Assembly (NCBI GenBank): GCA_964017065.1
Contig: OZ024783.1
Coordinates: forward strand, 13,452,040 to 13,516,039
Source: Haliclona indistincta
Lineage: Eukaryota > Porifera > Demospongiae > Haplosclerida > Chalinidae
Reading direction: 5' to 3'
DNA: 64,000 bases
Position 1 is the stretch's first letter. Each line of letters begins with the position of its first letter. The notes under the pieces are model-generated. The model worked only from the letters and a program-made list of their open reading frames with translations. It was not told the DNA's origin and searched no databases. Made by a program: the position numbers and the translations under genes. Shown piece by piece: positions 31,567 to 45,736 of the stretch.

Positions 31567-34500
31567 ATGCATACGTTAGTGTTTCTTCTCTGGTGGAGCT
31601 GCTGTGTTTCTGCCAGAGAGATTATTGTCTCAGAGAAAGGGAATGACACTCCATCTTGTCTTGAGGAACGCGGTAACTCACTGGTCTCCTGTCAGTCTCT
31701 GGTCAAGGTCTCTGAGTATGTGACTAGTCACAAGCTCAATAATGTAACCATCAGGATCAATGACACTAACTACACTCTTCAAGGAGTAGCTAATTTCAGT
31801 GGAGTAGAGAACATTACCATTACTGGAAAGGGTCACTCACTGACACAGATCAATTGCAACAGTTTAAACTCCTCTGGAGCAGGAATGGCCTTTGATAACT
31901 CTTCACATATTATTCTCAAGAGCTTTATGATATGTGACTGTACTGTGGAGCTACAATAACGAATGTTAATAAACATCGCAAACCTTTTACAGGTAATGGC
32001 ACGGCCATCCAAATTATTGATTGTTCTCAAGTCACCGTATTAGCCATTGTTGTGTACAGGAGCATTAGTCAAGGTCTTACATTTGTCAACACAGGATCAA
32101 CAGTGCAAGTGATTGATTCAAGGTTTATCAACAACACCATAACTATCTCTCGATCTCATTGGTTGGGTGGTGGAGGTGTACAAGTAATCTTTTACAAGGT
32201 CAAAAATCTAATCATGAACACTAACTACATAATCGCCAATACTATAGTGTCTTCAAGTATAACCAAGCTAGTGTTCTAAAAGATCGAGTCTTTCATAAAA
32301 GGACTGAACATTCCTATAGTTGCGAAAGAGGTGGAGGAATTCGTGTTATCTTTGATAACGATGCCCGTGGCAATAGCAGTATTACACTTAAAAATAACAT
32401 TATTTGAAGGTAATATTGCAAGTTTTGGAGGTGGCATGCTGATTCTTTTAATAAGAGCCATGTCAAATAGCCGCTCTATAAAACTTTGGGGAAACTTTTT
32501 TAAAGGCAACACAGGATTAGTAGGTGGAGGAGGCCTTGCTATAATTACTACCACTCTAAGCTATTTGTATCCAATCAACAATATGATCTCAATTTTAAAT
32601 ACTTCCTTTGTTAACAATCTGGGTTTGTATGGCGGTGGAATATCTATTGATGGCTCTTCTGCAAGTAAAATAGAACAATTTAACAGTTTCAATTGTGTAA
32701 ATTGTATCTTCGAGGAAAATTCAGCACAAATTGGTGCAGCAGTAAGTGTTGCTTCCACAGATAAAGGATCACAATTCATTACCGACACTTGTTTTACAGA
32801 CAGCAAGTTCAAGAACAATATTGTAATTAAATACGTAAGCGGTATTTTGCCATGGCAATCAAAATGGTGCATTTTCTATCACTGAAGTGCACGTCACATT
32901 TGCAGGCACAACTAATTTTACTGGAAACAATGGCACAGCGTTATATATTGAGTCGGCCGGTTATTCAACTAAAGCCAAATTTGAAGCTAATTAACAGCTT
33001 TGTTTATTTCGCTAACAACTCTGGTTACCAAGGAGGAGCAATAGTTCTTGTTGGAATGTCATCTCTCTACTCCAGTGATAATTGTTACTATTACTTTTGG
33101 AACAATACAGCCACTACGCTTGGTGGAGCAATTTGTGCCCTAACTAACAATCACCTCATTTCAAGCATTTATTTCGACTCTTGTTTCTTACAGCTCCAGA
33201 ACTACAAAGGTATACCCAAAAACATTTCTTACTATTTTCACAACAACAGAGCCTCAGTTTGGCTACATAGACATTTATGCTACATCTATAGATAATTGCA
33301 ACTTCTTATGTGGTGACCCTCTGGGCAAATCTTTTTTTGACAAAGATTGTTATGACATTTACCAAATCTGATAAAAGCTTTAACAGTACAAGACGTAATA
33401 TTGTTACTGCACCCCAAAATTTCACTATTGACTTCAAAGGTGCAGTTACACCTGGTATAGCAGCTCCTTTAAAAATAGTTCAATATGATGAGGTAGGAGG
33501 TGATGTCAGCCATATGTTCCCTTTTACAGCTAGAATACAAAGCTCAAGCCAGAATGCTGCAAAAGTGGATCCTTCTTATGTTGTCATTCATGACAACAGT
33601 ATCATTATTTTAGGCTTTCCAAACGATGAGGGAGAACTATTACTGGAAAATTCAAAATTCACACTCAATGTAGAATTCCAACTAACTGACTGCAATCCAG
33701 GGTTTGTATTTAACAACCAAACATTGAAATGTACTTGTTCCAATAATGACTACATGTACTTGAACGTACAATGTGAAGCTAATGGATCAGCAGCTATAGC
33801 CAGCAACTATTGGGCAGGATATGATTCTGAAAATGCAACACAAGCTAATTTACTAACAGGACTGTGTATAACACTACTGTGCAACCCAACAATCAACTGT
33901 AACAACAATAACCAGCTCTGTAGTTTACCTCACAGTGTTAATGCACAGGAGCTATAAAATCATATTTGTGGTGAAAACAGACACAAACGGCTCTGTGGAC
34001 GATGCGTTACCAACAAGACAGTATATTATCATTCAGCCAGCTACGTACACTTGTGGTGACATAACATACTGTCAATATGGTATCCCTATCTACATTGCCA
34101 CTGAGATCCTTCCAGTGACCATCATCTTTCTTGTTATTTTGCTCTTCAATATCAGTCTCACTTCAGGAGCTCTCTACAGTTTTGTCTTCTATGCACAGAT
34201 ACTGTTGAGACTAATTGTTTCTGCATTCAATATAATCAATATAAGCCACCACTCCACCAAGATTATATTTGATTTCCTTCACTTCGTTTTAGGTGTCTTT
34301 GTGTTTGATATTCAGGGAGATAGATTGGGTTTTTGCATTATCCAAACTGACAGTATATATGATGAATCTATTCATGATGAAATATGCTACTCTGGCCTAT
34401 GCTTTCTTTCTGGTTCTGGCCACTATATTAATCATGAGACTCCACTCGTGTTATAGCTGTGTGAAGCTGTGCAGACGATGTGCATGGAAGGAGGAACATT

Positions 34501-35340
34501 AGAGGGTCTATTGTAGATGGACTGTCAGCATTCTTGGTGCTATGCTACTTCCAATGTGCTGTCATCACCTCACAAATACTTGCTCCTTCACAATTGTATG
34601 GGATTGGGAGAACATGGAATACAACTGTATCACTATTTGATGGTGAACTGGACTATCTCAAGGGAGATCATCTGTGGTATGCTGTGCCTGCCCTTCTTTG
34701 TATAATCTTCATCTTGATTCCTCCACCAACTATCCTCATTCTGGAACCCATACTCACTAAGCTGTTCAGCATGGACTTCTTCGCAAACACACCACTGAAT
34801 TGGTATTATAACAGACTATACGATTGAAGAAGATGCCCTTTCTTGACTCTTTCCAGGCTTGCTTTAAAGATAGGCACAGCTACTTTGCTGGATTCTACTT
34901 CTACATCGTTTGTTATTTATTTTGATAATCTATCAGCGTACCTTTCCAAGACCCTCGACTATTTCTATCCTTAGCATTTGTTTCTTCATGTTTATTATAC
35001 TTTCACACGTATTTCTTCAGCCATACAAGAACATGATCGATTAGAGATTTCTCTCTTCGTCATTATCATAATATCTTTGTTAACAATAACTCCTTCCTCT
35101 CACATGCTGAATGGAACAGCATTGATAATTATGCAGTTACTACTGATCTCTCTTTCCATTGGATATATCGTTGTCTACATAACCATTAAAATATACCAGA
35201 ACTTGACTTTTGCACTAAAGAAGAAAAAAGAGACTCCAGTCAACCGTGAGTGCATTGAAGTTAGTAATGGCAGCCTCCCTTACCACCTCCTCAATGATAA
35301 TAATGAAGTTACTATTAGCAACAGCTACAGAACATTTTGA
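31567..35340 (+). pseudogene. Secreted beta-helix / multi-TM surface protein gene with many frameshifts
   Basis: An intron-poor stretch starts with a signal peptide (MHTLVFLLWWSCCVSA). It continues through Asn-rich segments with recurrent FxNNxxxxxGGG/GGAI motifs (IASFGGGMLIL, NSGYQGGAIVLVG, TTLGGAICAL), typical of right-handed beta-helix repeats. Then come a Cys-containing stem (CNPGFVFNNQTLKCTC) and several TM helices (EILPVTIIFLVILLFNISL, LLCIIFILIPPPTILIL, IIMQLLLISLSIGYIVVYI), ending at 35340. The frame changes at about 31955, 32280, 32850-32885, 32990, 33295, 33945, 34460 and 34830. The pieces are collinear and clearly one ancestral gene. I know no named family; such proteins appear to be expanded in sponges (recollection, not checked). 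Confidence 0.7.
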
Positions 35341-36168
<828 letters not shown>

Positions 36169-39100
36169 TTATAAACACACACACTTGAATCCGTGGTCAG
36201 AGGTCACTTGTTTGGGGACAGGTTCATGTACTGGAATGGAACAATAACAAGGGATAGTAAAACACATACAGTATGAGATCCATTAGTAACAACACACTAC
36301 AATACACTCATGACACTATGTCTCATACCTGGTGCAGTGGGTGAGTAGACTGCTCTGACATTACTAGCAACACTGTCCAGTCCCATTGCCCTCAAAGCTG
36401 TGATCAGGTCAGTCCAAGATGCGTCAGGAGAGCTCTTTAACCAAACATCAAACATTTCTGTCTTGAGTCTGTCAACTCCGTGAGCATGGTGGGTGACGTG
36501 AATGTTATTCAGCTGGCTTGTGGTGAGATCCAGCTGTATACCGAGTGTGTGCCAGTCACTAACTCTCTTGCATGCTGTGACAAGATGCTTCACTGTGAGA
36601 GGAGTGCCTAGTGAGAAAACAAGTACATAATAACAGGAGCACTATCCTAGCTCATCATGTGGTGTAACTCACTGAGTGTTCTAGAGTGGTCACTAGTAGC
36701 TGTGCAGGGTAGCTGTGTATCAGTAGCTGTGTGACTGATGATGTCCTCCTTCAGCTCAGTCATGTTTGTGTCTATAGTACCACACAATAACTCTAATACA
36801 CAATGGTTCATAATGGCATACCAGCTGGTGACTGCAGCCAACGCAACTCCTGTTCCCTCAATGCACACCTCTTCCTGGTTAGTTCACACTGAGCACTTGG
36901 TGGTCCTGATGTGCTTGGTTTGCAGAGGATGTGGTGAGACTCTCTCTGTGGATTACAGGAGCAGGGAAAGGAGTCCTCGATAGTGATGCTGTCTACATCA
37001 AAGCTGAGCCTCTTCTCTGTTTCAAATATTGTCTTGTGGATAAAGGAACGAATTACGGAGCACTCACTGTCTCTGAAAGAAAAATAGATCTCTAGTCGAA
37101 GCTGTCTCTCGATAATGATGATGTCACCTCCACTGTGGTATTGAAGAACAAAGATGTTTCTGTACTGACGCAGACCACTGACAATACTGAATAAGTGAGA
37201 GGACAAGAGCAAGACGATCAGTGTAGGAGAGAACGCAGGAGGCAGAGGAATGTACACTTCCTGACCACCACATCGAATTCTTAACCTCACTATCCATGGC
37301 CAAGACAGTCGACCTTTCATTATCTCGCACTCTTCTTCATTTGAGGCATAGCGTAGTACACACGGCATAAAGAACTCGTTTGATTTTTCGATAATGGCAA
37401 CAGCCTTTACCTCAGCAAGGAGATCGATAAATGCCTCAGCATTGAGCAGGTCAGGAAACTTGAAACACTCTGCCAGTGTGTGTCGGTCAAAGCAGCCATG
37501 CTGTTGGAAGTGTTCCCTGGCACCAGCAGGAAGGTCGATGCCAAACAGATCATGGAGCTCGTCCTCATTGACAAATGACACACCAATCAGGAGGGACACC
37601 AGGTCAAAGATGGGCTTCAGCTCTATGATAACCAGTGCCCGGTAATGTAAGACGAGGTTAAGGTTATGGAAGAATGTGATTGCCTTCCTGGTCTCCTGCT
37701 CATCCATATCCAGTGACCTGCCGATATCCACACACTCCTGCAGTGATAGAATGGCTCTCTGCTTGGCCTTAGATGAGGACAACAGACTAAGATAGAACCC
37801 AAACCATCGTAATTTTATTGTAACCTCTACGGAAGGGCTCTTGCTGATTAGCCGTCGTAACTCCATCATGTATTGCCTTCTCTTCTTCTTGTCACTGATG
37901 ATTGCATTGATAGGGAGGATGGGCTTGCCCTTATGGTTGATTCGGAGTCGCTCATAGGCTTTCAGGCTCTTGGCTAGGATGGTATTCTTGTCATCAAGTG
38001 ACTCACTACCACACTCGTCTACTTTGTCGGCAAACGTGCCGATGATCGCAAAGCGTGCATTGCCATGACAATCCGATGAAGGGCTCAAAGAGGGAAGAAA
38101 GGAAGACATTGATTTAGCGAGAGACTCTAGTAGCTGCCTATATGAGTACTGGAGCATTGTATCAGCCATGCTGATAGAGTGTCCTCGTATACAATATGAG
38201 AACTGTGGGATGGCATCTAACTGCTCATTAAGCTTCAGAGTGAAGAGGGCTAGACACTTGTTGCGGACAAAGAGAGGGAAAACGTCCAGATAGTTTGGTT
38301 GACCACCAGAGTCAGACATTAGTAGTAATCTGGTACGAAAGAGGCGGGTTGATCCACGGACCTTGGGCAGTCGTTGCATGATGTCTGTCAATATCTGAGG
38401 AAAGTCTCGTCTGTGCTTGGTTGCAGTACCAGGAGCTGCTGGAGGAGAGTGGGCTGGGTCAGAGAGGGTAGGGGTAGCTCCTGTCTCATGCTGCTGCAGG
38501 ACAGCACCTTGCTGCTCTGTACCAAGATGGTCGACAGGTTTAGCCAGAGCCTCGATAGTCTCACAAACCATGTCAAGCATTCTGTCAGGAGTGAGCTCCT
38601 CCCACTCCACTTCCTTAGAACTGTCGTCTCCTACTATGATGGAACATGATGGTGGCTCAGCAATGCCAGTGCTATGGCGCTCCACAGCAGGGGGTCGACC
38701 CATGGCTAGATCAATAACCGATGTTTTTCCGGTAGCTGGAGGACCTTGCGTTGTCACATTAGAGATACTGACAGTGACGTTATAGCCCAGCTTGTCCATG
38801 GCTTCATCATTGCTCACTGTACAGAGAGAGAAGGAACAGTAATACTAGCATTGGAATACATATAGCAACTTTATATGTACTTGTTACACGTAAATGTATA
38901 CCGTCAGAATTCTTACCCGAAGAGAAGGAAATCTTACAGCGCGATAACACTGGAGCTGAAAACAATTTTTAAATTGGTCTATGTTTTAGTGTAAACAGGC
39001 ACAGAACCGTTCCTAACTGTATACTAGTGCTTGAGAGCAGGTTGAAAACCAGTTCTAGAACTGTTCTGCTGCTAGTGTAAACAGAATCGTTCCAGAAGAA

Positions 39101-42100
39101 TCCGTTTGTGACAATAATCTGGGAATTTAGAACTATTATAGCGATACACAAAGATGGCTAGAGTCCACAAGACACGAGTGAAGGATGAAGCGGAGCCGTT
39201 GATTGAACTATGGAGCCAAATGACGTCCAATGACATTTCAGAGGCATTCCCATGGTCATACTGCTGTGTTATAAGTGTGTGAATTGTGTCACTTTGTGAA
39301 CACTGAGCGTGGAAAGACTTTGATAGAACTATTCATTTGAACAATTTTAAGAACAGTTCTAGAATGGTTAGTGTGAGTGTAATCACGCTGTTAAAATACA
39401 TTTACAATACACACACTTGATAACATGTGTTACACAATACAGAGTAAAGGATTTGGGATTGTGTTTTGGAAACGTTATGATTGCAATGGGAATGTAATCT
39501 GGTGTGTATCAAGGTTCATAAAAGCCTGAGTTTAGCTATAAGATAAAATAGATTCATTCAGTACTCATGTATGATAATTCAATCATGATGTTAGTGTGTA
39601 GGTAACATTGATTCTTACCATGTGATGATGGAGGAGATGGTGTTAGTGGTAGAGATGGTGATGATGGTGTAGCTAAAGAAACAGAGACTATCATACATGT
39701 ACAGTACATGTGTAGCTACAGTAGATAGTGTTGAATGATTGTAGTATCAGAATGGTTACTAGCCTGCACTGGACCACATGCATGAGTATTGTATACTAGC
39801 TCATGTACTGACAGCACTGCAGTACTGTGACTACTGTATCAGTGACTGATAGAACAAGGCTATCATGACCACTGTCAGTCTTGACACTGTAACTACTGTG
39901 CAGCTAGCTGGTATTACAATCAGCTCACAAGTCATCCTAAAATGATCTTATCCACTAATCCAACATGCATGCAAGCTGGTGCACGGAACTTCTGATCTGG
40001 ACCATACACATGTACAGTATACACGTGCCACTGTCTACACTATAGCAAACATGCTCAGTTGTGACTAGCTCAATAAGCTGCTGACAAGAGGCTCACCAGC
40101 TGATGTGGGAGGGTCACCCGACTCACTGGATGGAGAGCTGGATGAGTGAGTGGATTGGTGAGCACCTGAGAACAGGAGAATGTATGAAGTGATTTTTGAT
40201 AAGTATACATGCAAGTTCAGTACATGTGTCAGTATACACTTCCCCGATAAATACTTGACCTTCCGTTACTGTAGCTACATTCTACACTCGTCAGTTCCTG
40301 AGTCAGCAATTCTTGAATTTCAACAAAAGCGCACATTTTAACTGTACAACAATGCTCTGTCATATATCGAGCAACAATGAAACGTCAAGCATTTACTGTA
40401 TACATGCAACAATTATTGAACAAGTATAGTACTAACATGTACACTGACCATCAGTAAGTCCTGTAAGATAGTTTATCATGTCTTGTTTTCCTTTCCGTCT
40501 TGCCTCATCAAGTGGAGTCTTTCCCCACTATAGTGTAACAATAGAATAGTGTGAATCATTATGATACACAAACAATTAAAGTAGTGATGCACTGATACCA
40601 ACATCGGTATCGGTATCCATGCTGATACTCAGTGTATCAGTACTGTATCGGTATGCTTACCATCAAGTTACTGAAACACAATTCAAGGTTATATGACCAT
40701 GTAGCTAGAGTAAATTGCTATACTATGTCTTCAAGTTCAATGAATTTCTTCAGTCTATCTAGGCTGTGTGCTGTGAGTTTAATAAAGATGGTGTCATTTT
40801 CAACTAGGAATCTAAAATTCAAGACTATCGGTATCTGTAATCGACAAGCTTATAGATGGAAAGTATCAGTACTCAATATAGTATCGGTAAAAACTGTGCA
40901 CATCAGATAGTACACAATTGAGTACACTAGCTCTGCACTGAACGACTGCATGCATTCAGATCAGACAATTTTTGTCGGAATAATAAAAGCTGGTTTGCTG
41001 TTTGTTAGAGACACTTATAGCTACTCTGAGAGCATACATAGATCAGCTATATAGGATTACCACTGTATTACATTAGCTACTAAAGTCCACCAAAACATGT
41101 GTAAGAGTGACAGAACAGTACTGGTTAGGACACACTCAAATGAACGGTATGACACGTACACATGAATCAATATTGAGATCCTCTATAATTATTAGCTGCT
41201 ATGACATCATCAAGACAACTATTAGTGACAGACACAGTGCACGTTATTAGCTTTACATTACATCTGTACACTAGCTAGATTCTATCATGAAGAACCTCAC
41301 ACATGACCTCGCCCTGTACCACACCCCATCGAAGACAGGATTAACGCCCATAGGCCCAGGACTAATACAGTACATGACATTGACTTATAAAATTTTAATA
41401 GCGAGAATTGTTGTCTAACTGTGCTGTTAATGTCTTTGATATCACAATCACAAAATAAGCACCACAATGAAAATGCAGAGAAAATACCTTTTTATGAGTG
41501 AAAAATGCAACAACAATTATAATAATTTTGTTGGTAAAAGATTAAAATTCGATAAAATTATTATAATTTCATGTAGCAAGCAATGTATGAATTAAGCATT
41601 TTAAATATTATTAGTTATTATTGTGTTTCATGAGAACAGCTTTATTCAACAACACAACAATATCACTATCACTAGACACACATGTACTCACCTCATTGGT
41701 TGCATCAATTGCCGCACCAGCAGCAACAAGCAGTTGACCTACTGCCACATTACCATACCATGCACAGCGATGAAGTGGTGTCTGATCATACTATAGAATA
41801 AACAACAAGTGAAGAACACATGATTATTGAGTATGAATTTGTTAGTGGTGTCAAGCACAACACATGGTAACTGGTCTTGTTGGTAATAACATTATACTAC
41901 AAATACTCACAATAAAACATTCAGTAACTAGTGTATTACAGTATCAGATGGTGACTGATATTGTGTGTACCAGTACAGTATGACACATTACAATAGTTTA
42001 CTGACTACAGATCACAGGAAATACTATTATCATTTGACGTGTACTATAATAGTCTGCTAGTGGACCAGTTAACCCTTTAACCCCTATTGTTGCCAACATA

Positions 42101-44458
42101 CAAAAAGTGTTAAAATATCCCAAAATTAAGCCAAATTGAAGAATACAAATAACCGCAAAAAATTGACTGGTTTTCAGCGCGCCCCCTGCGCTAAACGTTA
42201 TGGCGACTGCATTCTATGGCTTCAGCACAAATTTCACAACATTTCAGGAAAAACAAAATGGCTGCCAAGAAAATTTGGACATTTTATGGCTTCAGGGTGC
42301 TCGCAAACACATTTTTGTGCATTCTCTATGATCTGGGCTACATTTTGCACTCACCAAAACCACTGCTATTTGTGTGCACTTTTCAGCAGCCAGCCCCAAA
42401 GTACTAACTTTGAGCAAAATTTGACGAGGCCGTTGCACTTTATCGGCTTCACTTTCGAAGTGGGAGGGGCATATTGACCGACTTGAGTGTGGGCAATTGC
42501 GGCTACTCACTGGCGTAAAAGGACGCAAATTTGAGACCAGTGGCACAAAAGACACACGAGATATTCACGAGAGAAGTGGTCAGCATTTACGAGGTTAAAA
42601 TTTCAGCTGGATAATTTAGTAATGAAAGGGTTAAGGAGCAAGCCAGAGCAAGAGAACAATCATTATGATGAGATTACTGTAGCACTGTATATTGTTCATA
42701 CAGATCAATGAGCACATGCACTATACAAGCAAAATGACACTACACCTTGTCACACTGACCACACCCAGTGTGTGTGTGTGTGAGTGTGTGTGTGTGTATT
42801 ACCATACCCTATCACGTGAGTCAACCACTATCCCAGGCTGTGACAATAAAAAGTCAACAACCTGGGATTTTCCATTCACTGAACTAGCATGAAGAGGAGT
42901 GTACTGTATAATAGTAGAGAATAATGATAACAATAACACAGTGAGTGGTAATAAATGAGTACATAATAAATATTGTGTTATAAAGTAAGTCTCCCACTGA
43001 TCAAACAGTGTCTTCCATGATGTACATGTATCTATCGATGCCTACATCATTCCATTTACTGCTCCTATACATGTTCTCACTCACAATGTCTCACAGTTTA
43101 CAAAAGAGAAGGATTGAAAGCACATGACACCATACTATCAAGTAGTGTTCGACTGACATGTAGTCAACAGTCAAAATGAAACAGCAACGCACATGTATAA
43201 ATAGGCTATTATACAGTACGTGTACAAGCATGGCACACTCCATTTAGCCTGACACTGAGACAAAGTCAACTATAGTTTGACCATTGATGCACTTCTTTGT
43301 CAGGTGTGACAACAATGTACATAGGAATGGGATGATGTATCTAGTAGAAATATCTCACATGTAAAGTACATGTAGTCAATGATGGACACACTAACAGACA
43401 TACAGAACCAAATGCTCAACCACTGACCGTGTGTGGTAGCAGATTGATGTGTGAATCGGTTACTAGTACACATCACGTCATTTGACCACTAACAATACTC
43501 ACATTGATTTGATCAGGATGATGGTAATTCACATGAGCTCCTCTATCAAGGAGCTCCTTTGCTTTGCTGACATTACCAAGTTGACAAACTGACCAGAGTT
43601 CCTTATTCTGTGAGTAGAACACAACATAATGAATCAGTATCAGACATTGATTGCTACAGTCTCCATTCTGAATGAACTACTGATCCCATACAGAGTGATA
43701 TGACCACTGGCACAATCACACAGCTAGCCTGACACACTGACTGACACAGCACCAGAACTACATGTGTTTTTTTAATAATAGTTTAGCAAATTGCATGGAC
43801 ACACACAACTAGCAATGCATGCTAATACAAGGTGTGTACCCAAATGAATAAACAAGTATACAGAGATAATAAATAATATAGAATAGCATGAGTCCAGATA
43901 TGTGAAAGAAGTCACCGATCAGTAGCCACAAGTATAGGTGAATGGTTAGAAGAGGTCAGCCACGAATATAATAATAGTAGAAAGGTATAGAATCAAATAT
44001 AGTGAAGTGAACAGGTCAGTAAACAAGGGAACAGCTAGTAGATTGAGCAAGAGGTCAACAAGTACAGGCTTAGGAAGAGGTCACAACAAGTACAGGCTTA
44101 GTAGAGTTTAGAAAGCGATGAGGGCAGGAACTTTCAATGAAGAGAAAGAATTAGAATAAAAGATAGAAGTAGAGAAAAAATTAGAGAGGCTTGAGAGAAT
44201 GCTCGAGTAGAAGTGAGAGGGTTAGATAGAGGAGCAGGAGGAGTAGGAAGAAGAAAAGGAGGGCGTCTCATGTGTGGCTTCCGAGGCATCGAATTAGACT
44301 CAGATTGACAGGGTGATACATGATGCGGTGACTTAGAAGGACAAGAGAAAGGGGGAGTAGAGTGCTGGCTTTGAATGTGTTGCTTTCTCTCTCACGACTA
44401 ACCAACTGTTTAATTGATCACTAACCAATTCTTCCTGATGCTGACTGTGAGAAGTCAT
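36169..44458 (-). CDS. Ankyrin-ROCO GTPase-Death protein, paralogue B (about 998 aa)
   Basis: Eleven exons, high to low: 44396-44458, 43503-43607, 42808-42903, 41692-41790, 40437-40527, 40097-40165, 39619-39672, 36822-38816, 36673-36771, 36329-36592, 36169-36230; 2997 nt with matching phases. Ankyrin exons (YDQTPLHRCAWYGN) precede two Ser/Pro-rich linker exons (SLPLTPSPPSS) that have no counterpart in paralogue A. The ROCO exon keeps GPPATGKTS, DSGGQPN and TFADKVDE and is nearly identical to A. The Death domain (DWHTLGIQLDLTTSQLNNIH, MFDVWLKSSPDASWTDLITA) is complete and clearly diverged from A. The last exon ends FKCVCL then stop; CVCL fits a CaaX prenylation box, but it is encoded by a TG-rich stretch. 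A 50-nt intron (36772-36821) is shared. Likely a Death-fold signalling platform; no kinase domain is present. Confidence 0.83.
38940..39400. repeat. Probable Harbinger-like MITE in an intron of paralogue B
   Basis: AGTGTAAACAG motifs near 38988 and 39080 face TTAGTGTGAGTGTAATCACG near 39370, and GAACAGTTCTAGAA-type words recur inverted. At 39154 an ATG opens a short frame MARVHKTRVKDEAEPLIELW, resembling the start of a Myb/trihelix transposon protein, ending after about 42 codons. The region is absent from paralogue A. Boundaries are approximate. Confidence 0.4.
42073..42630. mobile_element. piggyBac-like 558-bp MITE with TTAA target
   Basis: TTAA at 42069-42072 and 42631-42634 bracket an element beginning CCCTTTAACCCC and ending AATGAAAGGG. 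Paralogue A has a single uninterrupted TTAA (CCAGTTAAGGAGC near 21627), which proves insertion. CCC-starting TIRs plus a TTAA target are typical of piggyBac. No transposase. Confidence 0.88.
43769..44374 (-). mobile_element. Retro-insertion with poly(A) and 7-bp target duplication
   Basis: Absent from paralogue A (ACATGTGTTGCTTTC near 25378). On the minus strand it starts TCAAAGCCAGC, ends in an A-rich tail (ATTATTAAAAAAA), and is flanked by ATGTGTT on both sides: the signature of LINE-driven reverse transcription. Part of it is open in one frame and Pro/Ser-rich (KPHMRRPPFLLPTPPAP), so it may be a truncated LINE, a SINE or a processed gene copy. Confidence 0.7.
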
Positions 44459-44726
44459 GGTAACAGCTAGAGATGACGAGAACACAGAAGAAGGCCTGAA
44501 GAGCGCGGGCAGAGTTTACATAGTTGAAGGGCGTGACTTTATAGTAAAACAACGGATACTTCCGTATACATACTAGACTGATCGCGTGATGACTGATTAC
44601 CCAACTCGCTCAGGCTCATTGTTCATTGCAGTATTAGAACCTTCCCGCTGTATAAAGTGTACATTATACTTAAAACGGTAAAATGAATGTTTCCAGATGT
44701 TATTGCACAACAATCATTATTACAAT

Positions 44727-45547
44727 TCAGTGTGTTTGTGAGGGTTGTAGAGCTACTTGAAAGTGCACTTGTAGTCGTGCAATGTCAGCGTCCAGGGCAG
44801 CTAGATCTCGTCTGAACTCTAGCTCACTACTGGTAGTGGTAGTCATGGTCTGTGCTGCACTACCCTCTCTATCACTCACTCTCCTTGCTCTTGTCAGTGT
44901 TGACGGCACTGCAGTGCTGTGTTCATCACTCTCTCCATCATTGAAAGATGATTCAATGCTAGTCAAGTCAAGCACTTCTTGTTCAGACAAAGACAGTTTT
45001 TGGGAATTTCTTGAATCAGTTACTTGTTTTTCTATTCTTTGTTGGTTTGAATGTAAGAGCATCGTTCGGTTATCACTACTCAGTCTTTGTTCACTCAGTT
45101 CTGTATCTTGTCTGCCATGTTGTAGAGGAACTTGCTCACTTGCTCTGTCTTCTTCGCTATCTGTTCGATTGGTGTTAGGTTCCTCCATTTTGACACTCCC
45201 ATCATAGGTCACAGTTGAGATGATAGTGTGGTCCTCAGAGGAGAAATCGTTCACGTCTGCTACACCATCATTCCTAGCTTGCTCTCTGGTCAGCTCTTTT
45301 GTCGGTCTACACGTCACAAGAGAAGTGATAATCATATTCAGTGACGTGTGCTGTATACATGTGTGTTCATCTCTCACCGTTCTTCCTCCTTCTCCTGGTC
45401 TTGTTGTATGGTACCTGTGTTCACTAGTTGCTGCATCATAGACAGACAGTGCCTTGGTATGCAGCCACACCCACCAGACATGCCCCCATCCGGTACAGAG
45501 AGGGGAGTTACTTCTATAAATATCTGAGCAAGATACTGTCGAAACCC

Positions 45548-45639
<92 letters not shown>

Positions 45640-45690
45640 GGAGAGAGAGAGAGATAGAGAGAGAGAGAGGGAGGGAGAGAGAGAGAGAGG

Positions 45691-45736
<46 letters not shown>

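Noticed and set aside
42136..42477. 113-codon frame inside the piggyBac-like MITE as a gene
   Set aside because: No domain; the element is 558 bp, absent from the duplicate, and the frame has no transposase motif.
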